Source of the DNA: Streptomyces sp. B21-083
Lineage (GTDB): Bacteria; Actinomycetota; Actinomycetes; Streptomycetales; Streptomycetaceae
Assembly: GCF_036898825.1 (NCBI RefSeq)
Contig: NZ_JARUND010000002.1
Location: 3,286,001 to 3,350,000, forward strand
DNA length: 64,000 bases
Direction of reading: 5' to 3'
Shown: positions 35,203-44,300 of the stretch, piece after piece
Position numbering within the stretch: position 1 is the stretch's first letter
Layout of the letters: each line of letters begins with the position of its first letter
Position numbers and translations under genes: made by a program
The notes under the pieces: model-generated
Databases searched by the model: none
The model's input: only the letters and a program-made list of their open reading frames with translations
Told to the model about the DNA's origin: nothing

Positions 35203-35439
35203 TCAAGCGGCTTTGTCGTGCGGGGTGAGGCTGATGGTCAGGTCGGCGCCGAGAGCCTGAGCCAGGCGGCGCAGGAGGGGAAGCGTGGGCACGGTCCCGC
35301 CGCCTTCGAAGCGGGAGATCTGCGGCTGCTTCATCCCGCACCGCTCGGCCAGCTCGGCCTGGGACAGCCCGAGCTCGATGCGCCGGTCGTGGACGAGTTG
35401 CCCGAGCTCACGGGCGAGCGCGGAAGGCGGGTCCTGCAT
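35203..35439 (-). CDS. XRE-type antitoxin-like protein (second copy)
   Basis: A 78-residue HTH protein: LGQLVHDRRIELGLSQAELA, then KQPQISRFEGGGTVPTLPLL and RRLAQALGADL. It aligns along its length with the upstream 112-residue protein, indicating a duplicated antitoxin. It starts 15 bases after that gene stops, so it is probably in the same operon. It may serve as a HigA-type antitoxin or operon autorepressor. Confidence 0.85.
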   Translation of the reverse strand: MQDPPSALARELGQLVHDRRIELGLSQAELAERCGMKQPQISRFEGGGTVPTLPLLRRLAQALGADLTISLTPHDKAA

Positions 35440-35453
35440 GGTTCCTCCCCGCC

Positions 35454-35792
35454 TCAGGCCGCTGGGGCGACGATGGTGACGGTGGGCTCGTCTCCGCCGG
35501 CGAGGTGTACGTCCACCGTGAGGTCCAGTGCGCGGGCCAGGCGCATGATGACCGCGATGGGCGGCAGCTCGGTGGCCGTCTCGATGCCTTCGATGTCCTC
35601 GACGTCGACGTGCATGCGCTCGGCGAGGTCGGCCTCGCTCAGGCCCAGCTGCTTGCGCCGGTCGTAGACGGCCTTGCCCAACGTCATGGCGAGGCCGGCC
35701 TCTTCGTAGACCCGGTCGTACTCGGGGTCAGCGTCCAGGTGTTCGCCCAGCAGCTGGCGGTGGCGACGGGTCCTCCATTCGCTGTGGTTCAT
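35454..35792 (-). CDS. XRE-type antitoxin of a HigBA-like module
   Basis: A 112-residue HTH protein with an N-terminal arm (EWRTRRHRQLLGEHLDADPE) preceding LGKAVYDRRKQLGLSEADLA and AVIMRLARALDLTVDVHLAG. Its ATG overlaps the stop of the upstream toxin gene by four bases. In this toxin-first layout (HigB-HigA), the antitoxin binds toxin and represses the operon. Unlike the shorter second copy, its recognition helix is acidic (VDVEDIEGIE), so DNA binding may be weak. Confidence 0.88.
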   Translation of the reverse strand: MNHSEWRTRRHRQLLGEHLDADPEYDRVYEEAGLAMTLGKAVYDRRKQLGLSEADLAERMHVDVEDIEGIETATELPPIAVIMRLARALDLTVDVHLAGGDEPTVTIVAPAA

Positions 35793-36172
35793 CGGTTCTC
35801 CTTGAGGTTGCGGCTGTAGAGGTCGTGCTCGGCGGCGGCTTCATGCTCTGCCTCGCACAATCGCTGTGCGGCGTGGGCACGGTCCACTTCGGCCTGCTCG
35901 CGCATCTTGGTCTTGCGGAACACGGTGAGCAGCACGACACGTCGGCCGGGCGCCAGCCAGTAGGTGATCCGCTGATGGGCATCGCCGAGGCGGAAGCGCA
36001 GCTCGCGGAGCTTGCCGCCCAGGTGGCGGGAGTGTGGTTCGTCGAGGGTGGTGGGCTGCTCGGCGAGCAGGTCGGCGACGCGTTCGGCCTGCTTGTAGTG
36101 ATGGGCGGGAATGTTCTCCAGCCACAGCCGCACCTCCGGCTCGATCTCGATCGAGTACCGCCCGCTGTCCAT
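35789..36172 (-). CDS. RelE/HigB-type toxin
   Basis: A 127-residue RelE-fold protein: EIEPEVRLWLENIPAHHYKQ, SRHLGGKLRELRFRLGDAHQ, then RITYWLAPGRRVVLLTVFRKT, matching the HigB pattern in which basic residues on the central sheet cut ribosome-bound mRNA. The ATG at 36172 begins at the conserved start; the frame extends upstream without family similarity. It is first in a three-gene unit with two antitoxin-like genes. Confidence 0.88.
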   Translation of the reverse strand: MDSGRYSIEIEPEVRLWLENIPAHHYKQAERVADLLAEQPTTLDEPHSRHLGGKLRELRFRLGDAHQRITYWLAPGRRVVLLTVFRKTKMREQAEVDRAHAAQRLCEAEHEAAAEHDLYSRNLKENR

Positions 36173-36806
36173 AGCACCGATGATATATGGCACGGGGCGC
36201 GAGAGCGCGACTTCGTAACTCAGGTCGTGTGCCGTCGCCGCGACCGCAGCCACTCCAGCGTCGCACACCCCCGTACTCCCCCCTTCGTCCTGACGCCACG
36301 GCGCCGCCAGCAAACCAGCGGCAACCTGCCGAGGCGGCGCAGGGTCGGCTTCCTTCGGCAGGATCGGGCCCGAGCGGGAGAGGCAGCGTACGGCCGGGCT
36401 GGCGCGTCGCCCAGTCTGGCGGCGCGGGGCCGGGGCGGGAGGGTCGGCCTCCGACGGGTGGCCGGGAGCTTCGCTCCCCGCCGGAGGCGACGCAGGCCAC
36501 CGCCCTCGGCGAGTCCGGCGGCGGGCGTGAGGGTCGGCCCCCTGGCCAGCCATGTGCCTGCGATCCGGCCGTAGGACGGTCGTGGGCGACAACTTGCTCC
36601 GCCAGGAGCCCGACTCCGGTCAGCCCGACAAGCTGGCCGGTTGCCGCTCTCGCAGTCCTGGACGTTCCCTTGCCGGGGCGGCTGGCCTCCCGAGCGAACG
36701 GCGGGCTTGTCGGCGACGGCGGTCAGCCAATGCGGGCGGGGCCCGCCTTGAACCTCGTAGAGAAAATCTGAACGCACCGCCCTTACCAGGGTCCCGGCAC
36801 GGCGGG
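36173..36806. other. 634-base gap: GC-rich, no supported gene
   Basis: A stretch between the toxin and the GntR gene with long open frames on both strands but no recognisable protein, ribosome site or codon-usage support. It is full of short complementary GC blocks (for example around 36462-36497 and 36525-36550). It could be an untranslated structured region or a decayed piece of the integrative element; a 185-residue frame on the minus strand (36220-36777) may be annotated in other genomes, but I cannot support it. Confidence 0.4.
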
Positions 36807-37244
36807 TCAGTGGCGCCGCCCGCCGCCGCCTGACTCCAGGACCTCGACGCGGCCACGAAGGTCGGCAATCTGCTGAACGGCCTCGGTCAGCGCACGTTCC
36901 AACGCCTCGACGCGGGCCGTCGTCCCGTTGGCGGGTGCAGTTGCCTCCGGGTCGTCGAGGTCATCGGCCCCGTCGAGGTGATCGTAGTGGGCGACGAAGG
37001 CGCCCTTGCCAGGGCGGGAGACCGCCCATCCGTCCTGCTTCAACAGGGCCATGGCCTTCTGCACGGTCAGGCTCGCCGCCCCGAACTCCCGCATCAACAC
37101 GGCCTGAGTCGGCAGCGGATCCCCCGCGCCAAGTCCGCCGGAGCGGATCTGCTCGCGCAGGGTCTCGGCGATCACCTCGAACGTCAGCGGCACCCCACTG
37201 CCCGCCAGCCTGCGCCCGCGCCGCTGCACCACCACGCCGGTCAC
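36807..37244 (-). CDS. GntR-family regulator of the integrative element (KorSA-like)
   Basis: A 145-residue protein: winged HTH (TFEVIAETLREQIRSGGLGA, PLPTQAVLMREFGAASLTVQ) followed by a short coiled coil (VEALERALTEAVQQIADLRG), with no room for an effector domain. Small GntR proteins of this kind control transfer or replication genes of pSAM2-type elements. It is divergent from the replication gene at 37559; the 314-base gap between them should hold their operators. Confidence 0.85.
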   Translation of the reverse strand: MTGVVVQRRGRRLAGSGVPLTFEVIAETLREQIRSGGLGAGDPLPTQAVLMREFGAASLTVQKAMALLKQDGWAVSRPGKGAFVAHYDHLDGADDLDDPEATAPANGTTARVEALERALTEAVQQIADLRGRVEVLESGGGGRRH

Positions 37245-37558
37245 CCCCGCTTTCCACGCCCTCTACCAGCAGAATCCGGCCCGTCCAAACCGGGAAAACC
37301 GGCCCCACACTACCCGCGTCCCACCACCCACAAGAAAGGAAACAGGAGGGATGCACTTGAATGCGCCGGTGAGGCGATGTTAACGTCACGCACCCGCCGG
37401 TGATCACCACCGCGCCCCGCCGACCAGGCCCCGCCCGGCCCCGGCCCCCGCGCCCAACTTCGAGGCGCCCCGTACCCCTGTGAGCCGACAACTTCGGCCT
37501 GCCCACGCCGTACCGCGCCGTACCGCTTCCTCGCTCCCGCCGAAAGGCCCCGTCCCGC
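37245..37558. promoter_or_regulatory. Divergent control region of the integrative element
   Basis: Gene-free gap between the GntR regulator and repSA-like gene. It includes an AT-richer, purine-rich block AAGAAAGGAAACAGGAGGGA (37331-37350) that resembles a ribosome site followed by only a short frame, and repeated CGCCGGTGA/CGCCGGTGAT blocks at about 37365 and 37390. It likely contains promoters and GntR sites; none is proven. Confidence 0.4.
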
Positions 37559-39322
37559 ATGCCCACACACCTCCAACTCCCATACCCCGCAGCCGTTCCA
37601 GCCGCCTCGCGTCCCTCGTCGTCGGCGTTGACGACGCCGACCTGCCCAGAGGGCCTCAGCGTCTCTGCGGCGGCAGGGCGGTCGGCGCTGGAGCGCCGCG
37701 CCAGGCTCACCGCCAAGCTGGCGAAACTCGCCGCCACCGGCCAACTCGCACCCCTCACACGGCAGATAGCCCGACTCGGTGGATGCACACACCCGATCCG
37801 CCTCACCGGGCACCGCACCCACCTCCACACCGCCACCGGCGAGATCCTCAACCACTTCGACTCCGGCCAGCTCCCGGCGGGCGAACTGCTGGTCCGCTGC
37901 GGCAACCGCCGCGCCACCCGCTGCCCCGCCTGCTCCACCGTCTACCGCTACGACACCTACCAACTCATCGCCGGGGGACTACGCGGCGGCAAAACAGTCC
38001 CCACCAGCGTCGCCGCGCACCCACGCGTGTTCGCCACCCTCACCGCACCCGGCTTCGGCCCCGTCCACAACCAACCCGACACCGGCCGCTGCCACTGCGG
38101 CCAGGTCCACCCCGACGACGACCCGCTCCTTGGCACCCCACTCGACCCCGAGCACTACGACTACACCGGCGCGGTCCTGTGGAACGCGCACGCCCCGGCC
38201 CTGTGGGCACGCTTCACCACCCACCTACGCCGCGAGATCGCCAAGGCCGCCGGACTGACGCAGCGGACCCTGCGACACCACGCCACGCTCTCGTACGCCA
38301 AGGTCGCCGAATACCAGAAACGCGGCCAGGTCCACTTCCACGCCGTCATCCGCCTCGACGGACCCACCGGCCCCACCAGCACCCCACCCACCTGGGCCAC
38401 CACCCAGCTCCTCGACCACGCCGTCCGCGCCGCCGCCACACGCACCCGCGTCCACCACGAAGGCAAACCGCCGAAGCAACCGCAGCCCACCGGGCACGTC
38501 CCCACGTCCCCGCCCCAAGGCTCAGATCGGGCGGGGCGGTTGGTGTTCCGGTTCGGGCGACAGACCGACGTCCGCGCGGTCCGCAGCACCGACTTCACCG
38601 GCGGCAGCCCCGTCACCGAGCGGCACGTCGCCGCCTACATCGCCAAGTACGCCACCAAGGGCGCCGAGACCACCACCGGCACCCTCGACCGCCGACTCCG
38701 ACTCCTCGCCGAGCTGCACAAGTACGACATCACCGACCACGCCCGCCGCATGATCCACACAGCCTGGCACCTCGCCACCAACAGCCAGCACGCCCACCTC
38801 CGCCTACGCCAATGGGCCCACATGCTCGGCTTCCGCGGCCACTTCTCCACCCGCACCCGCCACTACTCCACCACCCTCACCCACCTCCGCGCCGAACGCA
38901 CCGCCTGGCGAACCAGCCGACCCGACACCCAGACCCCCGCCCCCGCCCCGGCGTCGGCGTCGGCGTCGGCGGAGACGCCGGTCGGTCAGACAGGCGGCAG
39001 TCCGGTCGGTGACCAGGCCCAGCACTCCACTGACCTGGCCGCCGGTCACCGTCACGGTCACCGCAACATCGCCGGTCAGCACGCGGACTCGGACACGACG
39101 CTGGTCATCTCCCACTGGCAGTACGCCGGAACCGGCCTCCTGCCCGAACTCGAACACCTCGCCAACCTCCTGACCGCAACACGGCAGACCCGACCCGAGC
39201 AACCGACCCACACCCGGCACTCGAAGTGCTCCGATGACCGCGCCGGCGACCGCGCCGGTCACCCAGTCGGTCACTCCACCGATCGGCTGCCCCGTGCCGT
39301 CCGGTCAACGGCCGTCGCGTGA
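37559..39322 (+). CDS. Rolling-circle replication initiator, RepSA-like
   Basis: A 587-residue replication protein of the pSAM2/AICE type. A zinc-like cluster (RCGNRRATRCPACSTVYRYD), the HUH metal motif in GQVHFHAVIRLD, and the conserved segment HVAAYIAKYATKGAE with a candidate catalytic Tyr are present. The C-terminal ~100 residues are low-complexity (Ala/Pro and GGSPVG/GHRHGH repeats). Its TGA overlaps the excisionase GTG. It would nick and replicate the excised circle. The start at 37559 follows GAAAGG. Confidence 0.88.
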   Translation: MPTHLQLPYPAAVPAASRPSSSALTTPTCPEGLSVSAAAGRSALERRARLTAKLAKLAATGQLAPLTRQIARLGGCTHPIRLTGHRTHLHTATGEILNHFDSGQLPAGELLVRCGNRRATRCPACSTVYRYDTYQLIAGGLRGGKTVPTSVAAHPRVFATLTAPGFGPVHNQPDTGRCHCGQVHPDDDPLLGTPLDPEHYDYTGAVLWNAHAPALWARFTTHLRREIAKAAGLTQRTLRHHATLSYAKVAEYQKRGQVHFHAVIRLDGPTGPTSTPPTWATTQLLDHAVRAAATRTRVHHEGKPPKQPQPTGHVPTSPPQGSDRAGRLVFRFGRQTDVRAVRSTDFTGGSPVTERHVAAYIAKYATKGAETTTGTLDRRLRLLAELHKYDITDHARRMIHTAWHLATNSQHAHLRLRQWAHMLGFRGHFSTRTRHYSTTLTHLRAERTAWRTSRPDTQTPAPAPASASASAETPVGQTGGSPVGDQAQHSTDLAAGHRHGHRNIAGQHADSDTTLVISHWQYAGTGLLPELEHLANLLTATRQTRPEQPTHTRHSKCSDDRAGDRAGHPVGHSTDRLPRAVRSTAVA

Positions 39323-39510
39323 CCGCCGGCCCGGAACTCCTCACCGTCCCTCAGGTCATGGAACGCCTCCAACTCGGCCGCACCGCCGTCTACGACCTCC
39401 TCCGCACCCACCAACTCGCCTCCCTCACCCTCGGCCGCGCCCGCCGCATCCCCACCCACGCCCTCACCGACTTCATCCGCACCCGCCTCGACCAGGAAGC
39501 CGCCGCCTGA
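39319..39510 (+). CDS. xis: Excisionase (MerR-like HTH)
   Basis: A 63-residue protein with LLTVPQVMERLQLGRTAVYD then LASLTLGRARRIPTHALTDF, the classic excisionase winged-helix. A GTG start overlaps the rep stop (GTGA) and its TGA overlaps the integrase ATG (TGATG), giving the rep-xis-int order of pSAM2-like elements. Confidence 0.92.
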   Translation: MTAGPELLTVPQVMERLQLGRTAVYDLLRTHQLASLTLGRARRIPTHALTDFIRTRLDQEAAA

Positions 39511-40754
39511 TGACCACACCCCGAGACACCCCCGCCTCCCGCCGCGTCCGCGCCAACGGCGACGGAACCGTCTACCAACGCAAGGACAACCGCTGGGAAG
39601 CCGCCGGCTACGTCCTCGCCCCCGGCAACACCCGCAAGCGCATCCGCGTCTACGGCACCACCCGCAAGGAAGCCCTCGTCAAGCTCACCGAGAAGATCGC
39701 CAACAGCAACCGCGGCATCCCCGCACCCTCCGCACAGGGCAGCCTGGCTGCGCACCTGACGTACTGGCTGGAGGCCGTCGCCGTACACCAGCTCCGCGAG
39801 AACACCCACACCCGCTACACCACCTGCGTCAACCGCTATCTCATCCCTGGCCTCGGACGGAAAAATCTCGCCAAGCTCACCGCCAAGGACGTCCGCACCT
39901 GGCTCAACCAACTGCGCACCACCTGCCAGTGCTGCGCGCGCGGCATCGATGCGGGCCGTAATGAACCCCGTTGCTGCGCCGCCGGGACGTGCTGCTCCAA
40001 GCAGCTCTCCCCACTGACGCTGTCGTATATCCACTCCGTGCTCAAGTCCGCTTTGGAGCACGCCGTCCGAGAAGAGGAGATCCCCCGCAACGTCGCCCGC
40101 AACGTGCGCACCGGCACACCTCGCCCCCGACGCTTCGAGCCACTGACCGCCGACGAGGCCCGCCAGTTCCTCTCCTCCGCGCACGATCACCGGCTCCATG
40201 CCCTGCTCGAACTCGCGCTCCACACTGGGCTCCGCAAGGGCGAGCTCCTTGGCCTCTGCTGGAAGGACCTCAACCTCGACATGGGCACCGCGGCTATCCG
40301 CCGAACATTGCAGCGCACCAGCACAGGCGGGCTGACCACGCTGCCTACCAAGACCCGTGCCTCCGAACGCCGCATCGCCCTCCCCGCCCGCTGCCTCCAG
40401 TCGTTGAAGCGGCACCAGGAAAAGCAGCAGCAGGAGCGTGACACCGCAGGTGCCATATGGCAGGACAAAGGGTACGTGTTCACCACGCCGCAGGGCCGTG
40501 CGATCGACCCGACCAACCTCACCCGAACCTTCATCACACTCCTCCGCAAGGCTGGCCTCCGTCGCATCCGCTTCCACGACCTCCGACACTCGACCGCCAC
40601 CCTGCTCCTGGAACAGGGCGTCGAACTCGTCGTGATCAAGGAACTCCTCGGCCACGCCCACATCGGCGTCACCGCCACCGTCTACGCCCACGTCCGACTC
40701 CGCCTCCAGCGAGACGCCATCGACTCCCTCGGCCGTGCCCTCGACCACTCCTGA
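39510..40754 (+). CDS. int: Tyrosine-type site-specific integrase
   Basis: A 414-residue recombinase: N-terminal arm-binding part, SAM-like core-binding domain, and catalytic domain with ALHTGLRKGELLGLCW (Arg), HDLRHSTATLLLEQG (His-x-x-Arg) and LLGHAHIGVTATVYAHV (His and nucleophile Tyr). A CxxC-rich insertion (CQCCARGIDAGRNEPRCCAA) within the core-binding region is notable. The ATG overlaps the xis stop. All catalytic residues are intact. The attachment site was not identified; no tRNA gene lies just downstream. Confidence 0.93.
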   Translation: MTTPRDTPASRRVRANGDGTVYQRKDNRWEAAGYVLAPGNTRKRIRVYGTTRKEALVKLTEKIANSNRGIPAPSAQGSLAAHLTYWLEAVAVHQLRENTHTRYTTCVNRYLIPGLGRKNLAKLTAKDVRTWLNQLRTTCQCCARGIDAGRNEPRCCAAGTCCSKQLSPLTLSYIHSVLKSALEHAVREEEIPRNVARNVRTGTPRPRRFEPLTADEARQFLSSAHDHRLHALLELALHTGLRKGELLGLCWKDLNLDMGTAAIRRTLQRTSTGGLTTLPTKTRASERRIALPARCLQSLKRHQEKQQQERDTAGAIWQDKGYVFTTPQGRAIDPTNLTRTFITLLRKAGLRRIRFHDLRHSTATLLLEQGVELVVIKELLGHAHIGVTATVYAHVRLRLQRDAIDSLGRALDHS

Positions 40755-40761
40755 CATACGT

Positions 40762-40805
40762 ACGGCAACGGCGGCGGACACGCAGGTGTCCGCCGCCGTT
40801 GCCGT
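40762..40805. terminator. 20-bp perfect hairpin after the integrase
   Basis: ACGGCAACGGCGGCGGACAC (40762-40781) pairs perfectly with 40786-40805 across a four-base loop. It ends the rep-xis-int transcript. Confidence 0.85.
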
Positions 40806-40868
40806 CAACTACTGCCGTCACCCCGGCCAGAAGCCCCGTTAGACGAAGCTCTACGCGGCCGAGATTCA

Positions 40869-41378
40869 CTAACGAGAATCAGGTCTCGGCCAAGGATCGA
40901 GTCCCGGATCGGAGTACAGACAGATCAGTGGGCGATTCGCGCAGACTGCCAACTCTAGGGAGTCTTCAAAGGTGGAACCAAGCTCCCAAATCCAACCCAT
41001 GCCAGCAGCAACCACCCTCCCCCCAGCTTCGACGAACACGCTTGAATAACTGAGCCATTCACCGATGGGGAAATAGTCCCGACCGAGAACACTCTCCACC
41101 TCTGTTGCTAGATCACGCTGCCCCGATCCAGCGGCGATGGGATCGAAATTGTAAGGATCGTCATTACTGAAGTTCGGGCCGACTCGATTGACCGGATCGA
41201 TTGAGAGTCCTCCCACCGCCGCGAGGATTTCCTCTGCCAATGGGTGGGACCGGTACCCTTCACCCTCCAGCGGCTCCACCCATTTACCTGCATCAACCTT
41301 CCTGCCTGCGCTCCATCCGGACGCAACAAGCGCCCCAAGCAGATCCTCGCCGAGCGAGTCGAAGCGAATCAGGGACAT
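40869..41378 (-). CDS. SUKH-3-like immunity protein for the RHS deaminase toxin
   Basis: A 169-residue cytosolic protein with the SUKH-3 pattern: LVASGWSAGRKVDAGKWVEP near the N-terminus, HPLAEEILAAVGGLSID, then GRDYFPIGEWLSYSSVFVEA and GGRVVAAGMGWIWELG. SUKH-3 proteins are frequent partners of deaminase-type toxins. The ATG at 41378 shares a base with the toxin stop (TGATG), so translation is coupled and a ribosome making toxin also makes its antidote. A hairpin (40857-40864 with 40884-40891) spans the stop. Confidence 0.85.
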   Translation of the reverse strand: MSLIRFDSLGEDLLGALVASGWSAGRKVDAGKWVEPLEGEGYRSHPLAEEILAAVGGLSIDPVNRVGPNFSNDDPYNFDPIAAGSGQRDLATEVESVLGRDYFPIGEWLSYSSVFVEAGGRVVAAGMGWIWELGSTFEDSLELAVCANRPLICLYSDPGLDPWPRPDSR

Positions 41379-44300
41379 CAGTTGATCTCCAGGTCTTCCA
41401 GAAGTCTGCCACAACGGCCGCAGGGGTGAGCCGGTTCACCATGCCCATCCGTATTCGATGTCGGCATGGAGTTATTCCGCGTCCTTACCGTTTGCATGGT
41501 TCCACCCCTGATGGCCTCGGGCCCCTCCGCCGCCTGCGCCTGAATTAGACAGTGCACCTCCGCGCACCCTCCATGGTGACCTGTCCGTTCGAGTGCATCC
41601 GCCAACGGCCCTTCTGCCTGCTGGCCGTGCTTATTGCGGCCGTAGTACTTCGCGCCTGAAGGAGATGAGTACTCGGAGGCAAACTTCACCCCAGGTTCGT
41701 TGCGAACACTGTCGGCATAGTCACCCAGGTTGCAGTTGTGAACGAGTACCGGCGTGGCCCCAACCAGCACATAGTACGTGTGGAGATTGCTGACGGTGAG
41801 GTTGTTGACAGTGGCGTCCTGTGCCGTCCAGCGTTGGATGGCGGTGATCTGGACGAGGGTGCCCGCCCCCGTCTGGAGCCACTGGCCTGCCCTGAGGTCG
41901 CTCGCATCGATCCACTCGCCCAGCTCAGGCACCCAGAAGGGATGGCCTTCAGTCGCTGTGACGTCGGCGGTCTTCGTGCCTTTCTCACCGTCGGTGTCGA
42001 TGGTGACGTCGACCAGGTGTTTGAGGCCCTCGCCCTTGATCTCGGCGGTGACCGTCTGGGCCTTGGTTTCGCCCGTTTCCGGGTCGGTGGCCATGACCTT
42101 GTCGCCGACCTTGACGTCCTTGATCGCCTTGATGGAGCCGTCGGCCATCAGGACGCGGGTCTCCGGGGTGAAGCTGTTGATCGAACAGCTCGCGCCCTCG
42201 CCGGAGCCGCCGCCGGAGTCGTCGCGGCCCGAACCACCCCGTGATCCACCGGACTTGCTCTCAGCCTTGCCCCCGCCGTCCGACCCCTTGGACTGTGAGG
42301 TCTTCCGGGCCTGGACCTGCGGCGCGTTCCCCCGGGCCCCCTTCGACCCCGTGTGCGTCTTCTTCTTGATGGCCTCGGCCGCGGCCTTCGCCGCCTCGCG
42401 GGCCTTGCGTTTGGCCTCCGCCGCGGCGGCCTCCGCCGCCTTCTTGGCCCTGATCAGGGCGGCCTTCGCCGCCTTGGCCGCCTTCAGGCCCGACTCCGCG
42501 ACCACCTTCGCCGCCCGCCACGCATTCACCGCGCTCTTGGTGGCCTTGAAGGCCTTCCACATCTTCTTGCCCTTGGAGAAGACGCTCGTCCACGGAATCG
42601 CGTCCATCAACAGGCTGCCGCACGCCCACAAGTCACCCTGCGAGAAACAGCCGACGATGTCGTCCCAGCCGACGAACTCCTTGAACACCGCCCAGCCCAC
42701 CGACAGGATCACGTCACCGATCGAGCGGGACAGCGTCTTCTGGTACGCCGCGATCTGCGCGTCCAGCGCCGCCATCGACGCATCGAAACTCGACGCCGAC
42801 GACGTCAGACCCGACGGATCCGAGTGCGTGACCGGGTTGTTGTTGGCGTACGAGTAGCCGTTCGCCTGCAACGGGTCGCTCTGGTCCAGCACCGGGTCCG
42901 CCGACACGAACCGGCCGGTGGCAGGGTCGTACTCCCGCGCTCCCAGATGCACCAGGCCCGAGCCCGCGTCGTCGTCACCCGTCGCGTACGCCGTACGCGA
43001 GCGCGTCGCCACGTTCGCCGTACGGTCCTGGCCCCACGGATCCTTCTTCGAGATCCGGACCGACTGGTCACCGTCCAGGCGGACTTCGGCCAGCGGGGTG
43101 CCGTTGTGGTCGACCGCGTTGGCGAACACCTGCTCGTCCGTGCCACCAGAGGTGGAGGACGCCTCCCGGTAACGCGTCACCGCCGGGGCGCCGCCGTGAC
43201 CGTAAGTGCGCTCCGCCGAGCGGAACTTGCCCGTGGGCGTCAGGGAGACCGTCGTGTCCGGCAGGTGCAGGACCGCGCCCGCACCCGAACGCTCCAGCAG
43301 GCGGTTGCCCATCCCGTCGTACACGTACGTCGTCTTCGACGCCGGCTTGAACACCTGGCCCGGAGCCGACGCCGAGCAGGCGGCCAGAACCAGGTCGGTG
43401 CCGTTCGTCAGCGTCGGGGCCGACATGCACAGGCCGGTCGACACATGCTTGAGCAGGCCCGTGCTCAGGGTCTGCCAGCGCTGCGCCGCCGTGTCCTTGT
43501 TGCAGGCCTGGATCTGGACCGCCGCGCCCGCCGCCGTCCCGCTCGGCTGAGCGCAGCGCCCGCCGACCATGAACTGGCCGATGGTCGCGTCCTCGACCGT
43601 GCCGTTGTTGTCGGTGTCCGCGGCCTTCAGGCGGAAGTTCTGCGCCTTCGTGCCGTTACACACGTAGAGCTGGAGGGCCGTGCCCGCCGTGGTGCCGGCG
43701 TTGGTGAGGTCCAGGCACATCTCCGATGCGCCCACCCAGGCCCCGGAACCTTCCGGACCGAAGCCGGTCACTGACTCGACCTGGCCGTCCCACGTCCAGG
43801 TCAGGCCCTGGGAGGTGTCACCGCCCGTCGTACGGTTGTCCAGGCTGCCCGCGTCGTTGTACTTCTGCGTGGAGAGGGTCTTGACCTCGGCCCCCGCCGC
43901 TGTCGTGGACTTCGTCGTGTACGAAGTCAGCGTGTGCGGCTGGTCGTTGAGGGCCGTGTCGCTCGTGCCGTACGCGTAATCCGTGACGACGTCGTTCTTC
44001 GTGTCCCGCACACCCGACGTGAACGTCGGATCGGCCTTGAGGACCGACTTCGTCTTCCGGTTGCCCAGCACGTCGTACGTGTACGTCTGCCAGTAACCGT
44101 CGTTGTTGGACGAGACGTTGACCTTGCCGTCGGAGTACACCGGCTCGGCCGTCGACCGACCCGCGACCGTGCACGACGCACCACCCGGGGTCGTCCATGC
44201 CTGCCTCAGCTGGCCCAGCGTGTCGTACGTGAAGCACTGCCGGTCGGTGGCGTTCGTGCCGATCTTGTCCGCGACGGACAGGATGTTGCCCGAGGGGTCG

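Noticed and set aside
36220..36777. A 185-residue minus-strand open frame
   Set aside because: Arg/Pro/Ala-rich with no convincing domain or ribosome site; mentioned only as part of the gene-free gap.
38941..39260. GTCGGC and GGTCACC short repeats considered as plasmid iterons
   Set aside because: They lie in frame within the low-complexity C-terminus of the RepSA-like protein and are irregular; no origin function can be supported.
40755..40868. Possible tRNA-linked attachment site after the integrase
   Set aside because: No tRNA cloverleaf or T-loop is visible; the region holds only terminator hairpins.
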